Assembly (NCBI GenBank): GCA_933228675.1
Contig: OW121741.1
Span: 53,177,186 to 53,241,185, forward strand
Length of the DNA: 64,000 nt
DNA from: Stomorhina lunata
Lineage: Eukaryota; Arthropoda; Insecta; Diptera; Rhiniidae
Direction of reading: 5' to 3'
In this document: piece after piece, positions 46,538 through 58,017 of the stretch
Layout of the letters: each line of letters starts with the position of its first letter
How positions within the stretch are numbered: position 1 is the first letter of the stretch
Notes under the pieces: model-generated
The model's input: only the letters and a program-made list of their open reading frames with translations
What the model was told of the DNA's origin: nothing
Databases searched by the model: none
Made by a program: the position numbers and the translations under genes

Positions 46538-48381
46538 ACACACTGATACATTTTGAGAAAAAAGAAATACACTTTTAAGGAAACCTATATCAAACGATAG
46601 GCCTTATTGAGTGTATCAGTTTGTCATTTTTAGAAATTTCGATATACCCTCAAAATCGAAAGTTATCGATAAAAAACGATTTTTTTGGTCTTCTCGAACA
46701 AACATAGGCCTAGCTAAGTCATTTGTTTATCGATTTGAAATTTTAACACGGTTTGAGACAGACAAGACATCAGGCTTTCTTCTTGTTAAAAAAGATTTTT
46801 TATTTCATCAAATTATCACAAAAATATTTTCAAACAAATTTAAATTTTTATTTTTTTTTTTTCGATTTTTTCACATTGGGACGCCGTTTTCCGCAGTATT
46901 TTGTTAGGAATGCCAAACTTTTTTATATTTACTTGAAAAGTGCATTAAATATTTTGTGAACCCTGATTATTTAAATTTAAATTAACAGCGAATTAAAAAA
47001 AATATAAGTTTTTTTTGTAAAAGGGCCAGTTTAATTAACGTATACGTATAAGTACTTATATTTATACGCACTTATGAATGAAGTTAAAAAAGGATAGAAA
47101 CAAAGAAGTACGACATAATGTCCAAGCTCTATTTATGCCTCTATTGCCGTTCTCGGTTTGACTGTCTTGAAATCATCCCAACTTTCACGACCAAACCCCT
47201 TTCTGGTATTGCGAAGCCCAACGGTTTTTAGTTGAGATCGGAAAAGCCCAATAAAAATGCTAGCAAATTACTGCTGGTCACTCAAACGTGAAACGAGTGA
47301 CAGTGTATAAAGCCGTAAAAGAAAAAAGAAGCATTTTTAGTTAACTTCTTAAGTCACTTTTTTCGAATTTCAAGGAGTGCCGGCCAGAAAAATGTGCAAT
47401 TTTTCGGTTTTTGCAAATTTTGACCTATAAGCTTAACTTTTTGACAAAATCTGAATGTTAATTTGTAATTTAGACCCAACTTGCTTTCCATCAACAAATA
47501 TCATAAAATCAAATAGATGTCTTCAAGGACCCAAAATTCCTATGAAAATTTCCGATAACTCAAAAAATCCTTAGCCGATTTATACGCTACTTACGTAGAT
47601 AAAAAGCTAATTGAGTCTACATTATGAATTAATATTTACACTTTGTTAAAATGTTTACTAAAAAGTTAAATTTTGCAAGAACTAAAAAATTGGCCATATT
47701 TTTTCTTATAAACGCAATTTTCAACTTCATGGCCTGGGCGACACGTGATAACGTAGTCCGATTTGGCTTAAATTTTGTTATTTGAAGTTTCTCACCGAAT
47801 GCCATAATAATCCTACCGCCATTTCTCTACTTTCGAAAAAAGTTGAAAAAACACTCTAACGTAGTATTGTATAGAAAATTTTCTAATATACAAATAATAC
47901 TGAATTCACCTTTTTTACTAATATTGTTATATCTCTGTTAATATGTTTCCGATTTTAATTAAAGTACTCTTGTTTTACAAAATGGTAACCATGATTTTTT
48001 TTAAGTCAAAATATATTAGGTCTTCTGATAAATTTTACGAAAAAAAAGCTTCCCGAAGTTGAACAAATCGAAAAAAAATAAAATTTTAACTTCAGCGGAA
48101 AATATTTTTATGATAAATAGGTCATGTTAAAAAAAGGTCTTTACAAAGTGAAAGCCTATTTTGTTTTCTGTCGAAACACATTTTAAAATTTAAAATCGAT
48201 GTAAAAATGACTCAGTTAAGCCTTCTTTTCTCGGCTAAGTCCAAAAAAATCGTTTTTTATCGATAACTTTCGATTTTGAGGGTATATCGAAAATTTTAAA
48301 AATGGTAAAATGATCTTCTAACCGAGTCCTACTGGTTGAGCTTGGTTTCGTTCCGAGTGTATTTTCACTGTATCAGAGTGT
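46538..48381. mobile_element. 1.84-kb inverted-repeat DNA element, non-autonomous
   Basis: The left end ACACACTGATACA and the right end, reversed, ACACTCTGATACA, match. Further in, a block of about 75 bp (CGATATACCCTCAAAATCGA, then AGTTATCGATAAAAAACGAT; 46638-46700) is perfectly inverted at 48240-48292. The middle holds no convincing transposase; the ORF at 46611-46907 overlaps the inverted repeat and is chance. No clear target duplication is seen. Confidence 0.55.
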
Positions 48382-49730
48382 AATTATATAGTTTCTGATT
48401 ACTGACTTAGTTGAGCTCCATACAAATGCTTGATATGTATACTAATTTTCTTTTGTTCATACCAAATATAAGTCCTAGCAATATTTGCTTATACTAGTAT
48501 TATATGCAAAGAGTCTTTAAAATTAAGAGTCGGAAAACGAAAAGCTTTTCGGTGGCGTCATCATCTAGAATAGTTATGGACCCAAAGGTTAGGTTGGGCA
48601 GGTGGCTGATGCCTAAGGCAGCGTCACTTGGGTTCTAAAGTGGTTCCCTTGTGAAAGATAATGATTACTAGACTACAAGTAGAGAATGCTTATTTAAGCC
48701 AGCCAGTAAGTAGCATATATGCGTCTATTTTACGAACATATAATAAAGTTCGATAGACCAGATAAACCATGCAGAAAAGATGCTTCAAAATGTAGATGCC
48801 CTTAGATTTGCAAGAGCACATCGATTTGATGAAGATTAAGTATTCTGGCATGCAACCCAAAAAAACAGTGCGCAGTGAGGTTTGTGTACTTTAATTCGTT
48901 CGAATTATCCAACTAGCAAAAGTTCTTGATTAGTTATGTAAAACTCTGAAGTTACCGGACTGATTTAGGTCAAAGTTTTAACAATGATTGTCAATGTATA
49001 CAAGCCTTAGAATTATAGGGTATACACTCTTAGTTTTAGATACATATGTGAAATATAGAGCTTTTGAATGGATGGATATCAGCTTTGTCGGAAAAGTTAT
49101 TGAAGATTTACTTATTAATCTGAAGTTAGTTAACTAATTAAGATTAATACTTTATGAATAATATTTGGAATGTATTGTTCTTTCGATCTGTCCGATGGAT
49201 GTGTGGAAAGTTTTGCTCTAGTTCTTTGTGCAATTATAATGTGATTTAATTTATCAGCATTAAAGTGATTCCCGGTCGGGGTTATATGGATGATTTCACT
49301 AAATGTGAACCGAGCTCGCCCATTTTGTCAAATGTTGTCCCTCTAGAAAGTTTATTTTAGGCGCTATCGCCCTGAATAATGATCATGTACAACGTCTTTA
49401 TACTAAATGTCATCATCGTATCCATTATAATTTGTCATTTATTAGCTACTAAGTGATTGCCGTAGGCGAAGTTATACGGGAGCAATTGTCAAACGTGAAC
49501 GGATTTCTCCCAGTTGTAATTAAAAAATTTAAATTTTCGTTGATATGTGAGATTCATACATACATATGTAGGTTTTTAACGGATATCATGTACTTAGCTG
49601 CATTTTTGATTATGATAACGTTCTCAAATGTTATCATAATGTTCAAAAGTTAAGTCAAAATTAATATAAATGCAATGAGTCTGCTTGCTAAAATCAGATT
49701 TGTGGAGCTCCTGGAAGGTATACCCATATG
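48382..49730 (-). repeat. Degenerate INE-1-like sequence, reverse orientation
   Basis: Fragments match, in inverse orientation, the body of 1830-2950 (for example 48900-49140 and 49250-49480). 48540-48800 holds an extra piece with GGTTAGGTTGGGCAGGTGGC that I cannot classify. No gene is seen. Confidence 0.45.
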
Positions 49731-50580
49731 CATTTTACACAAAATTTTAGGATATCGTCCCACCCTGCATTGCATCATTGTCGATCAAAACACCTGAAAT
49801 ATTACTTAAACACTAAACTATATCTACCACAACTTACCGAATGCATCAGAATTTAGGTAATCCCCTGCGAAGTACGCTATTAAATTTCATCAAAATAAAC
49901 ATCTGAGATATCGACAAAACAGGAGCTCCATAAACTTGACTACAACAGAAAAAAGGGCAGACAGGTAGACGGACGAACGGACAGATAGGTAGACGGATGG
50001 ACGGACAGACAGACGTAGCGAAATCGATTCTCCTGCCGATTTTGAGTCGATCGGTACAATTTGAATGGTATTCATAATCAGATTTGTGGAGTTTATATAT
50101 ATCAGATTTTAGGAAATCCTCCCACAAAGAACGCTGTCAATTTCATCACAATCGGTCCATAAACACCTGAGATATCGCTAAAAGAATACTTACAAAATGT
50201 AAACAAAATATTTTAGACACGTACTTTGGGCAACTTGCTGTACATCACAAGTAGTGTTTTGGCGATATCTCAGTTGTTTATGGCCCGATTTTGATAAGAT
50301 TTTACAGAGTGCTTTGGGGAACCATTTCTGATGTATATTAGCACATGTTTGGTATTTTTCGATATTTTCGGTGTTTATAAACCGATTTTTAATGAAATTT
50401 AATAGCGTTCATTACGGGAGAATTTCATAAAATCAGATATATGTATAATTTATGTAGGTCCATCCTTCAGGGGCTTCAGAAACTTGATTTCAACAGACAG
50501 ACGGACATCGCTTAATCGATTCTCCTCCCGATTCTGAGTCGATCGGTATAATTTTGATGGGGTCTACGATCACTAATAAA
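49731..50580 (-). repeat. INE-1-like element, reverse orientation
   Basis: GACAGACGGACATCGCTTAA, CGATTCTGAGTCGATCGG and GGGGTCTACGATCACTAATA (50495-50578) are the reversed 5' block; a second block lies at 49960-50050. The GGACGGACAGACAGACG microsatellite creates spurious Ser/Val/Cys-rich ORFs. Confidence 0.55.
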
Positions 50581-50583
50581 ACA

Positions 50584-52409
50584 AGTAAGAGTGGTATATT
50601 CGACTTTGCCGAACCTTGGATACCCTACCACACAATAGTGGTCCAAAAGTAACTTTACCTCAAACATTGGAGTCATATTTAAAATTTAAATTATTCAAAT
50701 TATTAAAGGTATGCCGCAAAACTCGCTATAAAATAAAAAATATTCAAACACAAATTTTAAATTTGGTTCGAAGAAGGTATTGAATATCAGCTATCGATGT
50801 GTACTTTAATTCGAACGTGTCGTCCATATAGTAGAAGTTCTTGATAAGTTACGTAAAACTCTGAAGTTGGCGGACCGCTTTGGATCAAAGCTTTGGCAAT
50901 GATTGTCTTGTCAATCTATACAAACCTTAGGAATATAGGTTATACCACTTAGTTTTAAAAACGTACTTGAGATATATAGATTTTGAATGGATAATTACCA
51001 GGTTTACATTAGTTGCTAACCTATCATTGATTTTTCGGAAAACTAATTAAATATTTACTAATAAATCTGAAGTTAATTGACTAATTTAGATGAATAGTTC
51101 ATCCATCAATAATATTTGGAATGTATTGTTCTTCCGATCTATGCAAGTCTTAATTTTTGATGACTCTTACATTAATTAATTAATACAAGGGCAACATGTT
51201 CTTCCGATGTGTACAGGCTCCTAGTAAAATATAAAGAATTTTTACCGATTTTAGGGCCAAATCACTTCGAAATTTTGGGGTCTTGGAGATATCTCAGGTG
51301 TTAATAGACCGGTTTTGATAAAATAGCGTACTTTGCGGGAAGATTTACAATAATCTGATATATACAATTACTTCGCACAAAATTTACATTTATAAGCATT
51401 TAAATATTTTTCGTTGTGCTTAATCGTTTAATTTGGATTGTGTGAGAGTTTTGATCAAATGTGGACCAATTATTGCAAAATTTAAATGCTATATAATATA
51501 AGATATATTATGGAATTGTGGTATTTCAAGGTTTTCGAGCTAGTAACTATAAGTCAACATCAAGCGAAAACGGATATCAATTGAATGGGAATTAGCCACG
51601 GTATGCTGACGGGAAAGTTTCGCTCTGGTTCTTTGTGCTGTTATAATGTGATTTAATTTATCAGCATTAAAGTGATTCCCGGTCGGGGTCATATGGAAGC
51701 TTTACTAAATGTGAACCGAGTTTGCCCATTTTCAATACAACGTCATCATATTAACTTTCATCATCGGATCTATTATAATTGATTAGAAAATAATAGATTG
51801 CCTTAGGCAAAGTTGTACAATAGCTATTGTCAAAAGTGAACAGTTTTCTCCCAATTGCAATCCCAAAATTTAGTTTCGTTGATGTAGATTACGCATACAT
51901 ATACTTAGCTGCATTCTATGTACTTCCTAGGAAGATAACCTATAATTTGATATATATTATATATACTCAAATATTATCATAATGTTCAAAAACCAGACAC
52001 AAAATTAAGATAAATGCAGTGTCTGTGTGCTAAAATCAGATTTGTGGAGCTCCTAAATGAATTTTACATAAAATTTTTGGATATCGTCCTAACATGTATC
52101 TCATCATTGTCGATCAAAACACCTGAAATATCGCTTAAACACTAAATTATATGTACCACAAATTACCGAATGCATCAGAATTCAGTAATCCTCCCGAGAA
52201 GAATGCTATTAAATTTCCTCAAAATGAATATCTGAGATATCGACAAAACAGGAGCTCCAAAAACTTGATTTCAATAGATAGACGGACAGACAGACGGACG
52301 GAAGGATGAATGGACGCTAAATCGATTCTCCTGCCGATTCTGAGTCGATCCGTACAACTTAAATGGTATTCACGATCAGATTTGCATAGCTTATAAAGGG
52401 TATATATTA
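50584..52409 (-). repeat. INE-1-like element, reverse orientation
   Basis: It starts with AAGTAAGAGTGGTATATTCG and a hairpin (TTCGACTTTGCCGAA-like). The body is the inverse of 24550-26460, including an unoccupied ATTTAAAT site at about 51400. The 5' block with CGATTCTGAGTCGATC lies at 52320-52350. Confidence 0.55.
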
Positions 52410-53949
52410 GAGTGGGTCGTTTTTTGACTTTTGTCTCTGATCGACTTCTAATAGTGAAATTATGTGGCCAAATTATGTCAATCGGAAGCGTGCAAAATAT
52501 TATTGATTTATTTTTAGGAGACGAGCCCGCGCAACGGCCCCAAAGTTTTTGAGCCCATTTGAATGGGGAAAACTGAGAGTATTTGCATTTTTTGCTACAC
52601 TTCGTCCATTTACAATTTATTTTTAAGAGAAAAGATAATGAAATCTAAAAGTGAACTACTGCAGCTTTAATTGAAGTCATCAATATTTGAAATCCATTAA
52701 GCAGTTTTGAAGTTATTGCGATTTTCCCCCAAAATTCATGTCCTTGACAATACGCCTAAGGATACACCGCAAGAAAAAACTACTTTGGACAAAAGCTCGC
52801 AAAGTACGACATGATTTATCATTTTAAGACTTGAAAGTACTTCAATATTTACTTAGTTTTTTCAATAGTTACATAGTTTTTTTCATAATCGAAAATGGGT
52901 AATTTTTCTCAGGTGGGTTTCAAAACGCATTTTTAAATTTTTTGAAAATTTTGTTAAACAAATATTACAAATTTGAATTTCTCTCATCGGTGTGTTAAAA
53001 TAATAATAAATCTTATTTATGTTCAATTTTAATGTTTATATGGAATAAAATTATCCATACTATGAAAAATATAAACAGGTTCTTTGTTTTTAAAATTGGG
53101 TAAACTTAACCCTTTTTTTCCGGAGTCAAAGATGAAAAATTTGACCCCATGCCTAAAAAGGGTTAAAATATTTTTTTTAATAAAAAAACGTTGTCTTAGT
53201 GTAAAATAATTACTTTTAAGTATATTTATTAAAATCCAGTAATAAATTAATATATTTCCCCGACAACATTCCAATTGGAACAAGGGGTACTTCTCTCAGA
53301 CAATGAGCTGCATCCGATTCTATTTTTAGACTCATTGAAATGGACCTACGTTTTAACGCCGGCTCCGAACGGCAAATGTATTAGTTAGAGAAGTTTTACA
53401 TAGCCTAATACTTAATAACCAGTGGCTAGCTGAGTTATGAGGTGAACCGCCGCTTTTTTTTTAATTTATTTTTTCAAGTGAGTCTGGCCAGGGATCGAAC
53501 TTGGGCCTCTGGTATGCTAGGCGGATGACTAACCTGCTATACCACGGCGGTTCATATGAAGTACTTACAAGTCTCAAAATGATAAATTATGTCTTACTTT
53601 TGTCCAAAGTAGTTTTTTCTAGCGGTGTATCCTTAGGCGTATTGTCAAGGACACGAATTTTTGGGGGAAAATCGCGATAACTTTTTATGGATTTCAAATA
53701 TTAATGACTTCAATTAAAGCTGCATTAGTTCACTTTTAGATGCCATCTTTTCTCTTAAAAATAAATTGTAAATGGACGAAGTGTAGTAAAAACTGCAAAT
53801 ACTCTCAGTTTTCCCCATAGAAATGGGCTCAAAAACTTTGGGGCCGTTGCGCGGGCTCGTATCCTAAAAATAAATCAATTGACATAATTTGGCCATATAA
53901 TTTCACTATAGAAGTCGATTAGAGACAAAAGTCAAAAAACGGCCCACTC
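52410..53949. mobile_element. Foldback element with ~430-bp arms and TA target duplication
   Basis: GAGTGGGTCGTTTTTTGACT at the left is mirrored by AGTCAAAAAACGGCCCACTC at the right. The arms pair over about 430 bp (52410-52850 with 53560-53949). TA flanks both ends, and host INE-1 copies at 24540-24560 show the uninterrupted TATATATATT site. The loop carries a SINE. There is no transposase, so it is a non-autonomous Tc1/mariner-type or foldback element. Confidence 0.75.
53256..53554 (-). mobile_element. Intact tRNA-derived SINE, ~300 bp (C1)
   Basis: From 53554 on the minus strand: tRNA-like head with A box TGGTATAGCAGG and B box AAGTTCGATCCC; an A-rich linker; a second GCGGCGGTTCACCTCA segment; a GC-rich core GCCGTTCGGAGCCGGCGTTA; and a 3' domain TGAGAGAAGTACCCCTTGTT, then GGAATGTTGTCGGGG. 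The 3' domain resembles, from memory, a domain widespread in arthropod SINEs. The tail is TA-rich. Confidence 0.8.
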
Positions 53950-54037
53950 TATTATATATATCATATTTTAGGAAATTCTCCCGCAAAGGACGCAGTTAAG
54001 TTTTATCACAATCGGTGTATAAATAAACAACCGAAAT

Positions 54038-54087
54038 TTAGGTAATGGCTCCCCAAACAGAGAGTTGTTTGGGGAGCCATTACCTAA
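54038..54087. repeat. Perfect 22-bp hairpin (C1)
   Basis: The arm TTAGGTAATGGCTCCCCAAA (plus CA) is followed by a 6-nt loop (GAGAGT) and its exact reverse complement. The sequence matches an INE-1-like phrase near 24135-24160, so it is an inverted duplication of that phrase. Confidence 0.85.
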
Positions 54088-54609
54088 AATCTGATATATA
54101 ATATATTACTACTCGCACACCAGGAGTATCTTTTTTCTCTTGTTATTTAAAAGTGTTTTTCAGTCAAAAATTTTAAAATTTTCGTCTAATTTTTGGTATT
54201 TTTTCTACATTTCGGATGTTTTTAAACCAGGCGCGACCACCGCGAAGCAAGTGCTTGCCAGAAGTTTTCTTATTCTCATTTATTTAGTCGTCATTCAACC
54301 TTTGACGGATGCACACGCGTGGAGGCTGTTATAAGTTTTGTTAATTTGTTTGTATTTTTTGTTATTGTTTTTTTCAAATACACTGTGAGATTGCATGTTA
54401 GAATAATTATTTTTACGCCAAACATTCAATCGTTTTTATAGAAAATATTTGATTTTTTTTTGTAAAAAATACGTTTATATTTTCTATATAGAAAAATAAA
54501 CTTAATTTTTTTTCTATGTAAAAGCACGCTTTTTAAAGAAAAAAACGTTTTCTAAATAAAAAATACATATTCTAAGGAAAACAAACAAACATGATAAACC
54601 TTCTTAAAA
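54088..54609. other. Sequence before the minisatellite, no gene
   Basis: 54226-54335 is unusually G+C-rich (GCGCGACCACCGCGAAGC) and unrelated to the surrounding INE-1-like sequence. From 54430 degenerate CTATAGAAAA-like words appear, probably ancestors of the array. The 64-aa ORF at 54140-54334 has no recognisable domain. Confidence 0.4.
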
Positions 54610-55010
54610 GTAAGTTTTTCTATAGAAAAAGTAAGTTTTTCTAAAGAAAAAGTAAGTTTTTCTATAGAAAAAGTAAGTTTTTCTGTAGAAAAAGTAAGTT
54701 TTTCTATAGAAAAAGTAAGTTTTTCTATAGAAAAAGTAAGTTTTTCTATAGAAAAAGTAAGTTTTTCTATAGAAAAAGTAAGTTTTTCTATAGAAAAAGT
54801 AAGTTTTTCTATAGAAAAAGTAAGTTTTTCTATAGAAAAAGTAAGTTTTTCTATAGAAAAAGTAAGTTTTTCTATAGAAAAAGTAAGTTTTTCTATAGAA
54901 AAAGTAAGTTTTTCTATAGAAAAAGTAAGTTTTTCTATAGAAAAAGTAAGTTTTTCTATAGAAAAAGTAAGTTTTTCTATAGAAAAAGTAAGTTTTTCTA
55001 AAACTATGAA

Positions 55011-55053
<43 letters not shown>

Positions 55054-56082
55054 AGTAAGTTTTTCTATAGAAAAAGTAAGTTTTTCTATAGAAAAATAAG
55101 TTTTTCTATAGAAAAAGTAAGTTTTTCTATAGAAAAAGTAAGTTTTTCTATAGAAAAAGTAAGTTTTTCTATAAAAAAGTAAGTTTTTCTATAGAAAAAG
55201 TAAGTTTTTCTATAGAAAAAGTAAGTTTTTCTATAGAAAAAGTAAGTTTTTCTATAAAAAAGTAAGTTTTTCTATAGAAAAAGTAAGTTTTTCTATAGAA
55301 AAAGTAAGTTTTTCTATAGAAAAAGTAAGTTTTTCTATAGAAAAAGTAAGTTTTTCTATAGAAAAAGTAAGTTTTTCTATAGAAAAAGTAAGTTTTTCTA
55401 TAGAAAAAGTAAGTTTTTCTATAGAAAAAGTAAGTTTTTCTATAGAAAAAGTAAGTTTTTCTATAGAAAAAGTAAGTTTTTCTATAGAAAAAGTAAGTTT
55501 TTCTATAGAAAAAGTAAGTTTTTCTATAGAAAAAGTAAGTTTTTCTATAGAAAAAGTAAGTTTTTCTATAGAAAAAGTAAGTTTTTCTATAGAAAAAGTA
55601 AGTTTTTCTATAGAAAAAGTAAGTTTTTCTATAGAAAAAGTAAGTTTTTCTATAGAAAAAGTAAGTTTTTCTATAGAAAAAGTAAGTTTTTCTATAGAAA
55701 AAGTAAGTTTTTCTATAGAAAAAGTAAGTTTTTCTATAGAAAAAGTAAGTTTTTCTATAGAAAAAGTAAGTTTTTCTATAGAAAAAGTAAGTTTTTCTAT
55801 AGAAAAAGTAAGTTTTTCTATAGAAAAAGTAAGTTTTTCTATAGAAAAAGTAAGTTTTTCTATAGAAAAAGTAAGTTTTTCTATAGAAAAAGTAAGTTTT
55901 TCTATAGAAAAAGTAAGTTTTTCTATAGAAAAAGTAAGTTTTTCTATAGAAAAAGTAAGTTTTTCTATAGAAAAAGTAAGTTTTTCTATAGAAAAAGTAA
56001 GTTTTTCTATAGAAAAAGTAAGTTTTTCTATAGAAAAAGTAAGTTTTTCTATAGAAAAAGTAAGTTTTTCTATAGAAAAAGT
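54610..56082. repeat. 21-bp palindromic minisatellite, array 1 (~70 units)
   Basis: The unit is GTAAG plus the 16-bp perfect palindrome TTTTTCTATAGAAAAA. Units are nearly identical, with variants such as CTAAAG or CTGTAG at the left edge. A (AAAT)n tract interrupts it at about 55008-55053. Because 21 is a multiple of 3 and the unit lacks stops in some frames, long artefactual ORFs appear (for example 55252-56112 minus, repeating FSIEKLT). Confidence 0.95.
55008..55053. repeat. (AAAT)n microsatellite inside array 1
   Basis: About eleven perfect AAAT/TAAA units follow AAAACTATGAAT and interrupt the 21-bp array. It is absent from array 2. Confidence 0.9.
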
Positions 56083-56661
56083 AACTACTGCAGCTTTAAT
56101 TGAAGTCATCAATATTTGAAATCCATTAAGCAGTTTTGAAGTTATTGCGATTTTCCCCCAAAATTCATGTCCTTGACAATACGCCTAAGGATACACCGCA
56201 AGAAAAAACTACTTTGGACAAAAGCTCGCAAAGTACGACATGATTTATCATTTTAAGACTTGAAAGTACTTCAATATTTACTTAGTTTTTTCAATAGTTA
56301 CATAGTTTTTTTCATAATCGAAAATGGGTAATTTTTCTCAGGTGGGTTTCAAAACGCATTTTTAAATTTTTTGAAAATTTTGTTAAACAAGTATTACAAA
56401 TTTGAATTTCTCTCATCGGTGTGTTAAAATAATAATAAATCTTATTTATGTTCAATTTTAATGTTTATATGAAAAATATAAACAGGTTCTTTGTTTTTAA
56501 AATTGGGTAAACTTAACCCTTTTTTTCCGGAGTCAAAGATGAAAAATTTGACCCCATGCCTAAAAAGGGTTAAAATATTTTTTTTAATAAAAAAACGTTG
56601 TCTTAGTGTAAAATAATTACTTTTAAGTATATTTATTAAAATCCAGTAATAAATTAATATA

Positions 56662-56961
56662 ATTCCCCGACAACATTCCAATTGGAACAAGGGGTACTTC
56701 TCTCAGACAATGAGCTGCATCCGATTCTATTTTTAGACTCATTGAAATGGACCTACGTTTTAACGCCGGCTCCGAACGGAAAATGTATTAGTTAGAGAAG
56801 TTTTACATAGCCTAATACTTAATAACCAGTGGCTAGCTGAGTTATGAGGTGAACCGCCGCTTTTTTTTTAATTTATTTTTTCAAGTGAGTCTGGCCAGGG
56901 ATCGAACTTGGGCCTCTGGTATGCTAGGCGGATGACTAACCTGCTATACCACGGCGGTTCA
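56662..56961 (-). mobile_element. tRNA-derived SINE (C2)
   Basis: Duplicate of 53256-53554 with identical pol III boxes; one visible change in the core (GAACGGAAAATG for GAACGGCAAATG). Confidence 0.8.
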
Positions 56962-57444
56962 TATGAAGTACTTACAAGTCTCAAAATGATAAATTATGTC
57001 TTACTTTTGTCCAAAGTAGTTTTTTCTAGCGGTGTATCCTTAGGCGTATTGTCAAGGACACGAATTTTTGGGGGAAAATCGCGATAACTTTTTATGGATT
57101 TCAAATATTAATGACTTCAATTAAAGCTGCATTAGTTCACTTTTAGATGCCATCTTTTCTCTTAAAAATAAATTGTAAATGGACGAAGTGTAGTAAAAAC
57201 TGCAAATACTCTCAGTTTTCCCCATAGAAATGGGCTCAAAAACTTTGGGGCCGTTGCGCGGGCTCGTATCCTAAAAATAAATCAATTGACATAATTTGGC
57301 CATATAATTTCACTATAGAAGTCGATTAGAGACAAAAGTCAAAAAACGGCCCACTCTATTATATATATCATATTTTAGGAAATTCTCCCGCAAAGGACTC
57401 AGTTAAGTTTTATCACAATCGGTGTATAAATAAACAACCGAAAT

Positions 57445-57494
57445 TTAGGTAATGGCTCCCCAAACAGAGAGTTGTTTGGGGAGCCATTACCTAA
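57445..57494. repeat. Perfect 22-bp hairpin (C2)
   Basis: Duplicate of 54038-54087, arms still perfect. Confidence 0.85.
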
Positions 57495-58017
57495 AATCTG
57501 ATATATAATATATTACTACTCGCACACCAGGAGTATCTTTTTTCTCTTGTTATTTAAAAGTGTTTTTCAGTCAAAAATTTTAAAATTTTCGTCTAATTTT
57601 TGGTATTTTTTCTACATTTCGGATGTTTTTAAACCAGGCGCGACCACCGCGAAGCAAGTGCTTGCCAGAAGTTTTCTTATTCTCATTTATTTAGTCGTCA
57701 TTCAACCTTTGACGGATGCACACGCGTGGAGGCTGTTATAAGTTTTGTTAATTTGTTTGTATTTTTTGTTATTGTTTTTTTCAAATACACTGTGAGATTG
57801 CATGTTAGAATAATTATTTTTACGCCAAACATTCAATCGTTTTTATAGAAAATATTTGATTTTTTTTTGTAAAAAATACGTTTATATTTTCTATATAGAA
57901 AAATAAACTTAATTTTTTTTCTATGTAAAAGCACGCTTTTTAAAGAAAAAAACGTTTTCTAAATAAAAAAATACATATTCTAAGGAAAACAAACAAACAT
58001 GATAAACCTTCTTAAAA

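Larger units (their letters stand above)
56083..58017. repeat. Second copy of the 3.4-kb duplicated unit (C2), non-array part
   Basis: It matches 52654-54609 throughout, with a 23-bp deletion near 56470 and few substitutions. It begins inside the left arm of the foldback element, directly after the last 21-bp unit of array 1. It holds the foldback loop and right arm, a SINE, the hairpin at 57445 and the G+C-rich piece. Confidence 0.9.

Noticed and set aside
49890..50127. Ser/Val/Pro-rich ORFs near 49846-50127 and 63338-63589
   Set aside because: They translate the GTCTGTCCGTCCG microsatellite of INE-1-like repeats.
55252..56112. 286-residue ORF of FSIEKLT heptads on the minus strand
   Set aside because: It is a by-product of the 21-bp minisatellite: the period is a multiple of three and the unit has no stop in that frame. 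One-base insertions in array 2 break the equivalent frame.
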